From positions 62,001 to 126,000 of the forward strand of contig NZ_QJSD01000003.1 in the NCBI RefSeq assembly GCF_003313245.1: DNA of 64,000 bases. The letters run 5' to 3'. How positions within the stretch are numbered: the first letter of the stretch is position 1; each line of letters begins with the position of its first letter. This stretch comes from Primorskyibacter marinus. Lineage in GTDB: Bacteria > Pseudomonadota > Alphaproteobacteria > Rhodobacterales > Rhodobacteraceae. Below the pieces are notes generated by a model that searched no databases, was not told the DNA's origin, and worked only from the letters and a program-made list of their open reading frames with translations. Position numbers and translations under genes: made by a program. Below, one piece after another: positions 7,240 through 16,231 of this stretch.

Positions 7240-9221
7240 GGGTCTGGTCCATCGTCGACCGTTTCCTCATCTGGATCCGCCGCCGGCAGCCAAACAGTGA
7301 ATTCTGCACCGCCAGCGGATCGGTTGCGCACATTGATGCGGCCTCCCGCGCGTTGCACCAGCGTTTGAGAGATGGACAAGCCCAAGCCGGTGCCCAGCCC
7401 GCGCTTTGTCGTGAAGAATGGGTCGAATACCGAAGGCAGGATATCTTCGGGCACACCCGGTCCAGTGTCGCGGACGCTCAGGTAAGCTCCGGCGGTGCCA
7501 TCGCGATGTTGTTGTCCAAGCTCCAACTCCAGCCGCCCGTGTCGGTTCATCGCCTGTATGGCGTTGACGATCAGATTGATGATGACCTGCTGCATTTCAC
7601 CCGCGTCGACGCAGACCAGCGGGGCGGGATGAAACGTTGTGCAGACGGCGATCTCACCCTTTGAAATCGCGTGTCTGACCAACACCAGACAGTCAATCAC
7701 CACGGGTTTCAGATCATTCACCTCGGCCTGGTCACCGCCTTCACCGGGACCGGCGAAATGCAGCAGCTTGCCGACGATCACCGCAATCCGGGTGACTTGG
7801 TCATCTATCAGGTTCAGCTCTGTTTGCACCTTCGCGCTGCCGTCGCCCAAAGTCTCGCGGATCACATCGACATTGCCCTGAATCACGGCAACCGGGTTGT
7901 TGATTTCATGCGCGACACCGGCGGTGATCTCGCCGATCGAGGCCAGTTTCTCGCTGACCACAAGCTGACGGTAGGTGTCCTCAAGCCTGTCATTCGCCTC
8001 GCGCAGCTGCGCGGTGCGATCATCGACGCGTTGGTTCAGTTCATCTGCCCAGGCGCGCAGGCGGCGATCCCGATCCTGTACCTGATCCAGCAGATCGTCG
8101 AGATGTCCCGCGACGGCACCGATCTCGCCCTTCGCGTTTACCTGCCCGATGCGGGCCGACAGGTCGCCCTCGCCCACGCGGCTCATCGTTTGGGTCATGC
8201 GTTCCAACGGCGCGAAAATACCCTTGGCCATCCATAGAAATACCGGCGCGGAGATCGCCAGAACGGCCGCAAACGCCCCCAGCATCCACAGAATCGCACC
8301 GCGTTTTGCTGCGGCGAAAGGGGCTTCCAGAAAGCCTACATAAAGCATGCCGACGCGTTCCCCGAAACTGTCGGTCAGGGGCATGTAGCCGGAAATATAC
8401 CAGTCATTTACCACGAAGGCGCTGTCCAGCCAGGTGCGCCCCTCGTCCAGCACGGTGCCGCGCACGACGGCCGAGACGCGGGTGCCAAGTGCCCGCACGT
8501 TTTCAAACAGACGCACATTGGTCGAGATCCGCACGTCCTCCAGAAACAGCGTCGCAGTCCCTTGTCTGTCTCCGCCGGTCACGGCGTTGAGGTAGACCAG
8601 GTCGTTGATCGCATCTATGAAATCCAGGTTGCGGTTCAGAAGGATGCCGCCCACCAGCACGCCTTGCTGGCCGGCCAGCTGCACCGGGCTTGCCGAATGC
8701 ACCACCATTCCGCGATCTTCGGCCGTGCGATCGGTGGGCACGGCGGCCTCGGTGTCGATCAGGTCGATCCGGGCGCGGCGGGTAAGATCACCGGGCAGGG
8801 CTGCCAGCGTTTCGACGTCAAAAATGTCGATGCTTGTCTTGGCCCTGCCAGCCAGCGCCTCTGCGATGACCGGCCAGCGGGTCGCCGCGTTCCGGGCGCT
8901 GTCGCGTGGCAAGTAGGACAGAAAATCCAAACCAAGTTCTGCGCGCTTTTGTGCAAAAAAGGAGTGCTGTGCAGATGATCCTTCCGCCAGCTTGCGTGCA
9001 AATTCGACAGAGCCCGCGATTCCCAATAATTCGTCGCCCGTTCTCTCGGTAAGCTGCGCGAGGTATTGCTCTGCGATCCGCAAGTCGCTTTCGACATTTG
9101 CGATCAGAAGCTTGTCGTAATCCGCCGTCCAGCGTGTCATGCCGATCACAAGCAGCAAGGGCATCAACAGAACCAGCGGGGCAAGCGCCAGAACAAGCAG
9201 GCGCAGGCGAACTGAGGTCAT
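7227..9221 (-). CDS. Membrane sensor histidine kinase (Cache-type sensor, HAMP, HisKA, HATPase)
   Basis: A 664-residue inner-membrane kinase. Order: TM helix at residues 8-28; a large periplasmic sensor of about 280 residues, Cache-like by its position and by VGMLYVGFLEAPF before the second TM; TM at about 315-335; HAMP (APLERMTQTMSRVGEGDLSARI); a coiled coil; the phosphoacceptor box GVAHEINNP with His438; and an ATPase domain with NLIVNAIQAM (N box), DTGPGVP and GTGLGLSIS. It sits in the formate dehydrogenase island without its own regulator; the NtrC-type regulator at 23806-25152 is the likely partner. The C-terminal tail DDGPDPPRA is contributed by a dispersed palindromic repeat. Confidence 0.9.
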   Translation of the reverse strand: MTSVRLRLLVLALAPLVLLMPLLLVIGMTRWTADYDKLLIANVESDLRIAEQYLAQLTERTGDELLGIAGSVEFARKLAEGSSAQHSFFAQKRAELGLDFLSYLPRDSARNAATRWPVIAEALAGRAKTSIDIFDVETLAALPGDLTRRARIDLIDTEAAVPTDRTAEDRGMVVHSASPVQLAGQQGVLVGGILLNRNLDFIDAINDLVYLNAVTGGDRQGTATLFLEDVRISTNVRLFENVRALGTRVSAVVRGTVLDEGRTWLDSAFVVNDWYISGYMPLTDSFGERVGMLYVGFLEAPFAAAKRGAILWMLGAFAAVLAISAPVFLWMAKGIFAPLERMTQTMSRVGEGDLSARIGQVNAKGEIGAVAGHLDDLLDQVQDRDRRLRAWADELNQRVDDRTAQLREANDRLEDTYRQLVVSEKLASIGEITAGVAHEINNPVAVIQGNVDVIRETLGDGSAKVQTELNLIDDQVTRIAVIVGKLLHFAGPGEGGDQAEVNDLKPVVIDCLVLVRHAISKGEIAVCTTFHPAPLVCVDAGEMQQVIINLIVNAIQAMNRHGRLELELGQQHRDGTAGAYLSVRDTGPGVPEDILPSVFDPFFTTKRGLGTGLGLSISQTLVQRAGGRINVRNRSAGGAEFTVWLPAADPDEETVDDGPDPPRA

Positions 9222-9502
9222 GCGGGGAACTCTCCTCGGGCCACCAAAGCCTACGCGTTACGGCAACCCGGTGCAAACCTGCGCTGGGGCGCTTCCGATC
9301 AAAGCCGAACGGGGCCGTTGATCCTGTCTTGTTCAATCAAAACACTTATCTCAAACTGGATGACCACGCGCAGAATGCGGCAAATGTGGGGTACGTTTGA
9401 CAGTGCTTGTGCGTTGATCAAGGGATGCACGAGCGATGGTGAGACGCCGTTTTCGTCTCCCGCTGGGGCCGTCAGAAGCTTTTCAATGTGACCCCAAACT
9501 GG
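9222..9502. other. Intergenic region upstream of the kinase gene
   Basis: About 280 bases between the kinase start and the stop of the DUF6505 gene, both leftward. It should hold the kinase promoter. A small hairpin, GAGACG-N7-CGTCTC at 9441-9459, has no T-run and might be a weak end signal for the DUF6505 operon. Nothing else is recognised. Confidence 0.4.
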
Positions 9503-9982
9503 TCAGCCTTCGACATCGCCATGGATGGCGAACTGGTCCAGCCCGGCATCCTGAACCTCGATCACCCGGAATGCTTCGCGCACGCCTGCTTCGGTCAATT
9601 CGCGGGCGACGGTCAGCAGCGTGTTGGGCGCGTGATCTTCGCACAGGTCGGTCATCTGCGCGATTTCTTCGGCAGCAACAGGCCGCGCGGCCTCGGGCGA
9701 GGGGGCACCGTAATAGGTCACGAAATGCTGTGCCAGAAGGCCGGTCAGTGTCTCGACCTCGGACGGTTCAACCGCCGTGACCGCGACAAAGGTCACGCGC
9801 CCGCCGGTTTCCAGCCCCAGCCAGCCGTTGGCGAAGGCCTGGCGCGCTTTGCCGGACAGGTCGGCCTCGGTCCAGTTGGAAAACTCGAACCCGCCGGAGA
9901 TGCACCATTCGCCGGTCCGGGCCGGGCTGGCAAAGACGCGTTGATCGCTTTCGTCGAAATGGATGGCGCGGGCGAGTTTCAT
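9503..9982 (-). CDS. DUF6505 family protein
   Basis: A 159-residue soluble protein starting MKLARAIHFDESDQRVFA, with GEWCISGGFEFSNW in the middle; I recognise it as DUF6505, a family whose function is unknown. The start at 9982 overlaps the stop of the ligase-like gene by ATGA, so it is the last gene of the DUF6494-Mrp-ligase-DUF6505 operon. It has no signal peptide or membrane segment. Its constant company with a lipoate/biotin-ligase-like protein and a formate dehydrogenase suggests a maturation or partner role, which is inference. Confidence 0.75.
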   Translation of the reverse strand: MKLARAIHFDESDQRVFASPARTGEWCISGGFEFSNWTEADLSGKARQAFANGWLGLETGGRVTFVAVTAVEPSEVETLTGLLAQHFVTYYGAPSPEAARPVAAEEIAQMTDLCEDHAPNTLLTVARELTEAGVREAFRVIEVQDAGLDQFAIHGDVEG

Positions 9983-10685
9983 GGCGGGCTCTCCAATAGC
10001 GTCGTTAGTGGGATCAGGCGGGTGTCGGCACCGGTGCGCAGCAGCATGCCGAAATCTTCGTCGATGCCCAGAAAAGTGCCGCTCTGGCCCTCGGGGGCGG
10101 CGGGCTCGCCGATGCCAAATGCAAGCCCGCGCCATTCGGCATGCAGAGGTTGCGGACCTTCGGCTTCCCATCGGTTGATCCAGCTGAGCGTGTGGCGCGA
10201 CCAGCTTTCGATCAATGCGGGCGACGCAATATCGGCACATCCCTCTGCATAGAGCGCGGTCCGGTCCGGCGTGGCACCTGCATCGTCTTCCGGCAGCAGC
10301 GGGATTGCAAAGCCCACGACCAACCAGTCCACCACGGCGTCCGGATCGACATCCGAGGCCATGACGCGAAACCGGCCACAGCCCGCGCCGTTGACACGAA
10401 TGCCGCCTTCCCATCCCAGATGCACGGCGACTTCGGGCGGGGCCAGCGCGCCAAGCGCGTTCTGCAACCCCACACCGCAGAGCGGCAGCATCGCCATGGC
10501 TTTGCCAAGCGGGACTTCGGGGGCGAAAACCAACGCTGCCTCGACCTGAAGGGGGCCAAGCACATAGGCCACCAGACCCGCGTCGCAGCCCATCGTCGCG
10601 CGCATGCAGGCGTGATCGAATGCGTTACCTTGCGCGGGCTCCCCCCACATCAGCGGCGGGAATGTCGGCGCGTCGTGCTCTGACG

Positions 10686-10689
<4 letters not shown>
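9979..10689 (-). CDS. Biotin/lipoate A/B protein ligase family protein (DUF4444-type C-terminus)
   Basis: A 236-residue cytosolic protein. The first ~170 residues follow the biotin/lipoate ligase fold (MLPLCGVGLQNALGALAPP, VHLGWEGGIRVNGAGCGRFRV, then VVDWLVVGFAIPLL). The C-terminal ~50 residues (SGTFLGIDEDFGMLLRT) look like the BirA C-terminal beta domain or DUF4444. It lies between an Mrp-type iron-sulfur carrier and DUF6505, overlapping both genes by four bases. A true BirA motif such as GRGRRGR is not seen, so it may not biotinylate. The substrate is unknown. Confidence 0.78.
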
Positions 10690-11750
<1,061 letters not shown>

Positions 11751-11754
11751 GGGG

Positions 11755-11946
11755 TCAGTCCTGATTGGTGATCTTGCCGGTGACCTCGTGGGTCACGTCC
11801 AGCTCTTCGATGGTTACAACGGCTTTGACGGCATAGGATTTTCCCGGCGCTCCCTTGTCGCGCATCGCCTCTTCGATGGCCTGCTGCGAGGTCACGCCAA
11901 CCTGTTTAAGAAACTTCCGCATCGACATGTTGAAATCTTCGCTCAT
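11755..11946 (-). CDS. DUF6494 family small protein
   Basis: A 63-residue protein beginning MSEDFNMSMRKFLKQVGVTS, recognised as DUF6494, function unknown. The start at 11946 is chosen because AGGAGAT lies just before it; an upstream start would add 13 poor residues. It ends four bases before the Mrp gene and is the first gene of the leftward operon. It has no signal peptide and appears to be a mostly helical, then beta-strand-rich, soluble protein. Confidence 0.78.
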   Translation of the reverse strand: MSEDFNMSMRKFLKQVGVTSQQAIEEAMRDKGAPGKSYAVKAVVTIEELDVTHEVTGKITNQD

Positions 11947-12005
11947 ATCCTGATCTCCTTTGCTGGTGATTGACGCACCCCACAATGCAGGCCTAACCTG
12001 CCCTC

Positions 12006-12749
12006 ATGCCGTGGCGCATCCTGATAGTTGCTCTGGTCCTTGGTATGACGCCAATGACAGGCCGGGCGCAAGACAAGCTGGTGCAGCTTTATGCTCCGCC
12101 CGCATTGGTCGAAACCGGCCTGCTGCGTCACATCCTGCCGCGCTTTTCGCTCAAAACGCAAGTCAAGGTCGCGTTGCTGGAGGGGGCCGAGGGCGCTGAC
12201 ATCGTTCTGGGCGATGAGGGCCGGGCGCTGTTTCATGGCGCGGGCCGGACATGGCACATGGGGGTGGGCCGCCCGGATCATCCCGGCACCAAGCGGTTGG
12301 CCGATTGGCTGACGTCGCAGGTGGGCCAGCGCACGATTATCGGTTTTGCGCCCGAAGGTACGCCGCTCTTCGCGCCGCCGAAAGTGGCCGCGCCGCAAGT
12401 TGCCCGCGTGGAATTGGCCGGGGATCCGGCACTGGGTCAGGCGGTCTCGCGTCGGGAATGCGGGCGTTGTCACGTCGTTGACGCGACGGCGCGTGGCGGC
12501 ATCGGATCCACCCCCAGCTTTGCGGTGCTCCGCAGCCTGCCGGACTGGGAGGAACGGTTCATGGGTTTTTACGTCCTCAATCCGCATCCGGCCTTCACCC
12601 TGATTGATGGCGTCACCCCGGACTTCCCGATCGACAGACCGTCGCCCATCGTGCCCGTCACCCTGACACTGGACGAGGTCGAGGCGGTGCTGGCCTTCGT
12701 CGCCACAATGGCGGCGGCCGATCTTGGGGCCCCTTTGCAACATCAGTGA
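12006..12749 (+). CDS. Periplasmic cytochrome c with a tungstate-binding-protein-like N-terminal part
   Basis: A 247-residue exported protein: signal peptide at residues 1-21 (cut near GRAQ), then a ~110-residue segment, then one heme-c site CGRCH (Cys152, Cys155, His156). The first segment includes ADIVLGDEGRALF and HPGTKRLADWLTSQVGQRTI followed by GFAPEGTPLF, resembling the C-terminal end of TupA/ModA-type oxyanion-binding proteins, but far shorter than a whole one. The rest (MGFYVLNPHPAF onwards) looks like a small cytochrome fold. It is divergent from DUF6494 (59 bases) and its last seven bases overlap the end of the convergent polyferredoxin gene. An electron-transfer role for formate dehydrogenase is inferred. 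Confidence 0.75.
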   Translation: MPWRILIVALVLGMTPMTGRAQDKLVQLYAPPALVETGLLRHILPRFSLKTQVKVALLEGAEGADIVLGDEGRALFHGAGRTWHMGVGRPDHPGTKRLADWLTSQVGQRTIIGFAPEGTPLFAPPKVAAPQVARVELAGDPALGQAVSRRECGRCHVVDATARGGIGSTPSFAVLRSLPDWEERFMGFYVLNPHPAFTLIDGVTPDFPIDRPSPIVPVTLTLDEVEAVLAFVATMAAADLGAPLQHQ

Positions 12750-14692
12750 TCGCGACGCTTGGACAGGTAATCCTCGGTGGTGCGCACACGCGGGCGTTCC
12801 TTGCCTGCAAACGGATTGTCGGTGGAATGAAACTGTGCGTTCACCCGGCAGTTGTCACACATCTGGATCATCTTGAGCTTGTCGCCCCCCGCGAACATCG
12901 CGTGATCTTGCAGCTTTTCGGTGATCCGGTCGATGGTGGATTTCACCCCGAATAACGCGCCGCATTCGATACAGGCAAAGGGTTCTTCTTCGTTGAGGAC
13001 TTGCTGCGTCAGTGCGGTTTCCGTCAGGTCCAGCCGGGGCTCTAGGCGCAGCGCATCTTCGGGGCAGACTGTGACGCACAACCCGCATTGCAGGCAGGCA
13101 TCCTCTTGGAACCGCAGTTGCGGCAGGTCCGGGTTGTCGGCAAGCGCCCCGGATGGGCAGAGCGACACGCAGGACAGGCAAAGCGTGCAGGCATCGGTAT
13201 CCACCACAACCGCGCCATAGGGTGCGCCTTCCGGCAACGACAAGGATTGCGCGTCGGGATGCAGCGCGCGGGCGGCCTGACGGGTGATCTGGCGACGGGT
13301 TCCAATCGGGCGGACGGGCTGGTCCAGCGTTGCGGGCGCGGTTTCGGCATAAAGCGCATCCGACAGCGCATCGGGGTCCGCCAGATCAAGGATCTTTGTG
13401 CGGTTATCGCCAGCAATTTCCGTCGCCAGCGCGACCTGTGCCGCCAAAGCATCCATTTCGGCCCCCGGTCCGGGCAACAGACTGACCGAGGCGAAACCAG
13501 CGGCAAGGCCCGCGACAACTTCGGCATGGCCGAAAGCGCCGATCGCGGGCAGTTCCAGCGGGATCACATCGGCAGGCAGGCCACGCCCGTGCCGGGCCGA
13601 TAGGCGGATCATCTCGGCCCCGTGCGCGTCATGCACCAGAAGGCGCGGCGCGGTGCCGCCCGCTGCCAGATAGGCCTGCGCCAAGGTCTGCACCCGGCGG
13701 AACGTCTCTGCCACCGGCGGCGCGTCATAGCTGACAGCGCCCGAAGGGCAAACCGCCGAACAAGCGCCACATCCGGCGCAGATCATCGGATCGATGCTGA
13801 CATGGTCGCCATCGGGTGAAATCGCGCCTGTCGGGCAGATGTCGAGGCATCGGGTGCAGCCGGTCTGCTCGGCCCTTGAATGCGCGCAAAGCAGCGGCTC
13901 TGTCATCACATAAAGCGGCTTTTCAAACGTGCCCACCAGATGCGATGCTGCGAGGACCGCAGCCGCGACGCCGGAGGTATGGCCGGGATCGGCGCGCAGA
14001 TAGCCTTCGCGCTTTTCATGGGCTGGAAACAGGGGCGTCCCACCCGTCAGATCAAGGATCACGTCGCATTGCGATACACCGCCATCGCGCGGCTCGGTGA
14101 GGGAAAACGCGCCGCGTCCGCCCGGTTCAATCTGTTGCAGCGCGTCGATCTCAACCTCGAATTGGCCAAGCGCGCCTTTTGCCTTGCGCAACCGGCCAGC
14201 AATCACGTCAAAGCTGCGGGTGTCGGGGATCTCTGCCGCGCCGTCGAGCAGGACGGTGACGCCCAAATGCGCGCATAGCTGATCTGCGGCTTGTAGGGCG
14301 ATGTCGGTCGGCCCAAGGATCAGGCAAAGACCTTCGGACAGGATATCGACGGTTTTGTCGGGGGTCGCTGGCAACAGCGCCTCGGCGATCAGCGCGGACA
14401 TTTTGGGCACGGTTGAGCCCTTGTCGGCGGTCCATCCGGCCCGGTCGCGCAGGTCCAGAAATGCAGGAGGTTCGGTGCCCAGTTCATCTGCCAGCGTCTC
14501 GAATACACGCGACTCCTGGGTGCAGCAGAAAATCGTATCACCGTGGGTCAGAGCGGCAGCGGCGCGGTCTACCTGGTGAGTGCAAAGCGCCGAACAGGGG
14601 GCCCGGACGTCCTGCCCGGTTGCCGCACTCAGGGCCTTGTGGTCGATGGCCTGGCTGCCCAGACAATCGCATGTTATCAATGTTTTGGACAA
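12743..14692 (-). CDS. Polyferredoxin-like 4Fe-4S binding protein (TTG start)
   Basis: A 649-residue soluble iron-sulfur protein. The preferred start is TTG at 14692, giving MSKTLITCDCLGSQ, because AAGGGAGG lies six bases upstream; an ATG 37 codons earlier has no such site. Cys-rich elements in order: an N-terminal CDC/CSALC/CC region; a dicluster ferredoxin (CTRCLDICP, CAGCGACSAVCP) near residue 285-335; an MvhD/HdrA-like middle; a second dicluster (CTLCLSCVSLCP, CLQCGLCVTVCP) near 505-560; and C-terminal CIEC and CDNC pairs. It is divergent from the DUF3305 gene. It could carry electrons from formate dehydrogenase to a cytosolic acceptor (inference); no membrane segment is seen. Confidence 0.85.
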   Translation of the reverse strand: MSKTLITCDCLGSQAIDHKALSAATGQDVRAPCSALCTHQVDRAAAALTHGDTIFCCTQESRVFETLADELGTEPPAFLDLRDRAGWTADKGSTVPKMSALIAEALLPATPDKTVDILSEGLCLILGPTDIALQAADQLCAHLGVTVLLDGAAEIPDTRSFDVIAGRLRKAKGALGQFEVEIDALQQIEPGGRGAFSLTEPRDGGVSQCDVILDLTGGTPLFPAHEKREGYLRADPGHTSGVAAAVLAASHLVGTFEKPLYVMTEPLLCAHSRAEQTGCTRCLDICPTGAISPDGDHVSIDPMICAGCGACSAVCPSGAVSYDAPPVAETFRRVQTLAQAYLAAGGTAPRLLVHDAHGAEMIRLSARHGRGLPADVIPLELPAIGAFGHAEVVAGLAAGFASVSLLPGPGAEMDALAAQVALATEIAGDNRTKILDLADPDALSDALYAETAPATLDQPVRPIGTRRQITRQAARALHPDAQSLSLPEGAPYGAVVVDTDACTLCLSCVSLCPSGALADNPDLPQLRFQEDACLQCGLCVTVCPEDALRLEPRLDLTETALTQQVLNEEEPFACIECGALFGVKSTIDRITEKLQDHAMFAGGDKLKMIQMCDNCRVNAQFHSTDNPFAGKERPRVRTTEDYLSKRRDH

Positions 14693-15038
14693 GTTTATGC
14701 CTCCCTTGCGCGGTGGCGTATTCCTCGTTTCGCCATGCCTCGCACGTCCAAAGCCTAGACCTCTTTGGCGGCGCGCGACAACCGCAATTCTATCCTTGTT
14801 CATCGTGTCGCCAGGAAATCGCCACGCCGCAGGAATGTGTTGAGTCGGTTGGTCGGGGGAGATCAGAAATCAGAGGGAAATACTCGGATTGGACAAATCG
14901 TCCCTTGATCTGCCATGTGCGGGCCGGACCTCCCCTTTTTGTCCAAAGCAAGCCTAAAGCGCGCATTTGCATGAAAAAAGCGTTTTGTCGGCACGTCTTG
15001 CTGGCGCATGGTAGGGGGGGGGGAGGCCAAGCGACTTG
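14693..15038. promoter_or_regulatory. Divergent control region of the formate dehydrogenase operon
   Basis: About 345 bases separate the leftward polyferredoxin gene and the rightward DUF3305-FdhABC operon. It contains a perfect inverted repeat, TTGGACAAA (14889-14897) and TTTGTCCAA (14938-14946), with centres 49 bases apart, roughly five helical turns, which suits paired sites for a dimeric regulator such as the NtrC-type protein encoded at the operon end. A long G run with GGAGG at 15022-15026 acts as the ribosome site for DUF3305. I did not find a clean sigma-54 promoter (TGGCAC-N5-TTGC). Confidence 0.45.
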
Positions 15039-15599
15039 ATGCACAATCCGAATAAGTATCGGACCATGCCGTTAGGAGTTGTTCTGCGCAAAGCGCCGGG
15101 CGTGACGCGCTGGGTGCCCTGGTGCTGGACGGCGACGGCAGTGTTGCCTGGCGCGGGACCAGCGCAATGGCACGAGTTGCGCCGCGAAGGCGACGCCGTG
15201 GAGTATCATGCTGCAACCGTTGTGCTGGAACTTCACGGCTCTGATACCGAAGCGTATCTGCACGGGCTGACAGCGGCGATTCCCAGTGTCTATGTGGTGA
15301 TGCGTGAGGGCGAAAGCGATATGCCGTTGGATGTGCTGCTGGTCACGGCCTCACCTTACGAGGCGCAGGATTACACGGATAGCGGAGAAGAGATCGTCGA
15401 AAAGGTTCCGATGCCGCACGGGCTGGTGGCATGGGTGCGCGACTTCATTGAAGAATTTCATCAAGATGAGATTTTCGTCAAGCGCAAGCGTGACAAATTG
15501 CGGGTGGATCTGGTGCAGGACGGTGTTGGCGATCCCCGCATTGACAAAGAAGCGGATATTTACGCCTCGCCAACGCTGAAGCGGAGGCGTTTGCAATGA
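15039..15599 (+). CDS. DUF3305 domain protein, formate dehydrogenase accessory
   Basis: A 186-residue soluble protein of the DUF3305 family (MPLGVVLRKAPGVTRWVPW, then AVEYHAATVVLELHGSDTEAYLHGL, then a basic C-terminus FVKRKRDKLRVD). DUF3305 genes are found almost only beside DUF3306, TorD and formate dehydrogenase genes, so a maturation role is likely; the mechanism is unknown. The start is uncertain: ATG at 15039 has GGAGG 12 bases upstream, while ATG at 15066 would begin at the family-typical MPLGVV. The stop overlaps the DUF3306 start by ATGA. It opens the rightward operon. Confidence 0.82.
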   Translation: MHNPNKYRTMPLGVVLRKAPGVTRWVPWCWTATAVLPGAGPAQWHELRREGDAVEYHAATVVLELHGSDTEAYLHGLTAAIPSVYVVMREGESDMPLDVLLVTASPYEAQDYTDSGEEIVEKVPMPHGLVAWVRDFIEEFHQDEIFVKRKRDKLRVDLVQDGVGDPRIDKEADIYASPTLKRRRLQ

Positions 15600-16231
15600 G
15601 TGATTTCTGGACCCGCCGAAAATCCGCTGTTCAGGCAGAGGAACGCGCCCAAGAGGCCGCACTGGCAGAGGCCGACGCGCTGGCCCGAGAGGCGGAGCTG
15701 GCTGAACGCACGGACGAGGAATTGCTGGCGGATGCCGGGATGCCCGATCCCGATGCGTTGATGAACAGCGCTCAGGTGCGGGCCTTCATGCAATCGACAC
15801 TGCCGGATCGGCTCAAGACACGCGCGCTACGGCGTCTCTGGCGGCTTGATCCTGTGCTGGCGAATGTCGATGGTCTGGTGGATTATGGCGGTGATTTTAC
15901 CGATGCCGCCAATGTGGTGGAGAAACTCCAGACGACCTATCAGGTCGGCAAGGGCATGCTGCGAGCCATTCAGGCGCGCGCAGCGGACGCTGAGCAGATG
16001 CGCGAGGAGGAGGGCGACGTCGCAACGGCGGCGGAGGTCCCGGATCAAGTCCGGGACGGGTTGGCTGTGCTGCCCGCGTCCGACGACGAAGCTCAACCTG
16101 TCGTCTCTGCCGACCCTGCCCCGGCCCCCGAGCCGGGGCCTTGCATCGACATCGCCGGAACATACGACACTGAACAGGCCGCACCAACAGCGCGGCGCAT
16201 GGCGTTTTCCTTCAAGGAAAACGCCACATGA
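15596..16231 (+). CDS. DUF3306 domain protein carrying an in-frame palindromic repeat insertion
   Basis: A 211-residue soluble protein of the DUF3306 family (SDFWTRRKSAV at the N-terminus, RLKTRALRRLWRLDPVLANVDGLVDYGGDF in two adjoining parts near residues 70-100). The family accompanies DUF3305 and formate dehydrogenase; function unknown. Residues about 146-185 are encoded by two GC-rich palindromes of the dispersed repeat type (VPDQVRDG and PAPEPGPC), inserted without breaking the frame between the core and the tail RRMAFSFKENAT. The start overlaps DUF3305 and the stop overlaps the TorD gene, both by four bases. Confidence 0.82.
   Translation: MSDFWTRRKSAVQAEERAQEAALAEADALAREAELAERTDEELLADAGMPDPDALMNSAQVRAFMQSTLPDRLKTRALRRLWRLDPVLANVDGLVDYGGDFTDAANVVEKLQTTYQVGKGMLRAIQARAADAEQMREEEGDVATAAEVPDQVRDGLAVLPASDDEAQPVVSADPAPAPEPGPCIDIAGTYDTEQAAPTARRMAFSFKENAT
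16037..16138. repeat. Intragenic palindromic repeat pair
   Basis: Two palindromes sit inside the DUF3306 frame: GTCCCGGA-TCAAG-TCCGGGAC (16037-16057) and CCCCGGC-N6-GCCGGGG (16119-16138). The flank GGGGCCTTGC after the second matches the flank of the palindrome at 50853-50873, showing they are one family. Length and phase keep the frame open. In transcripts each could form a strong hairpin inside the operon message. Confidence 0.75.

Noticed and set aside
14693-15038. Sigma-54 promoter for the fdh operon
   Set aside because: No TGGCAC-N5-TTGC-like site was found, and the operon's regulator lacks the GAFTGA loop.
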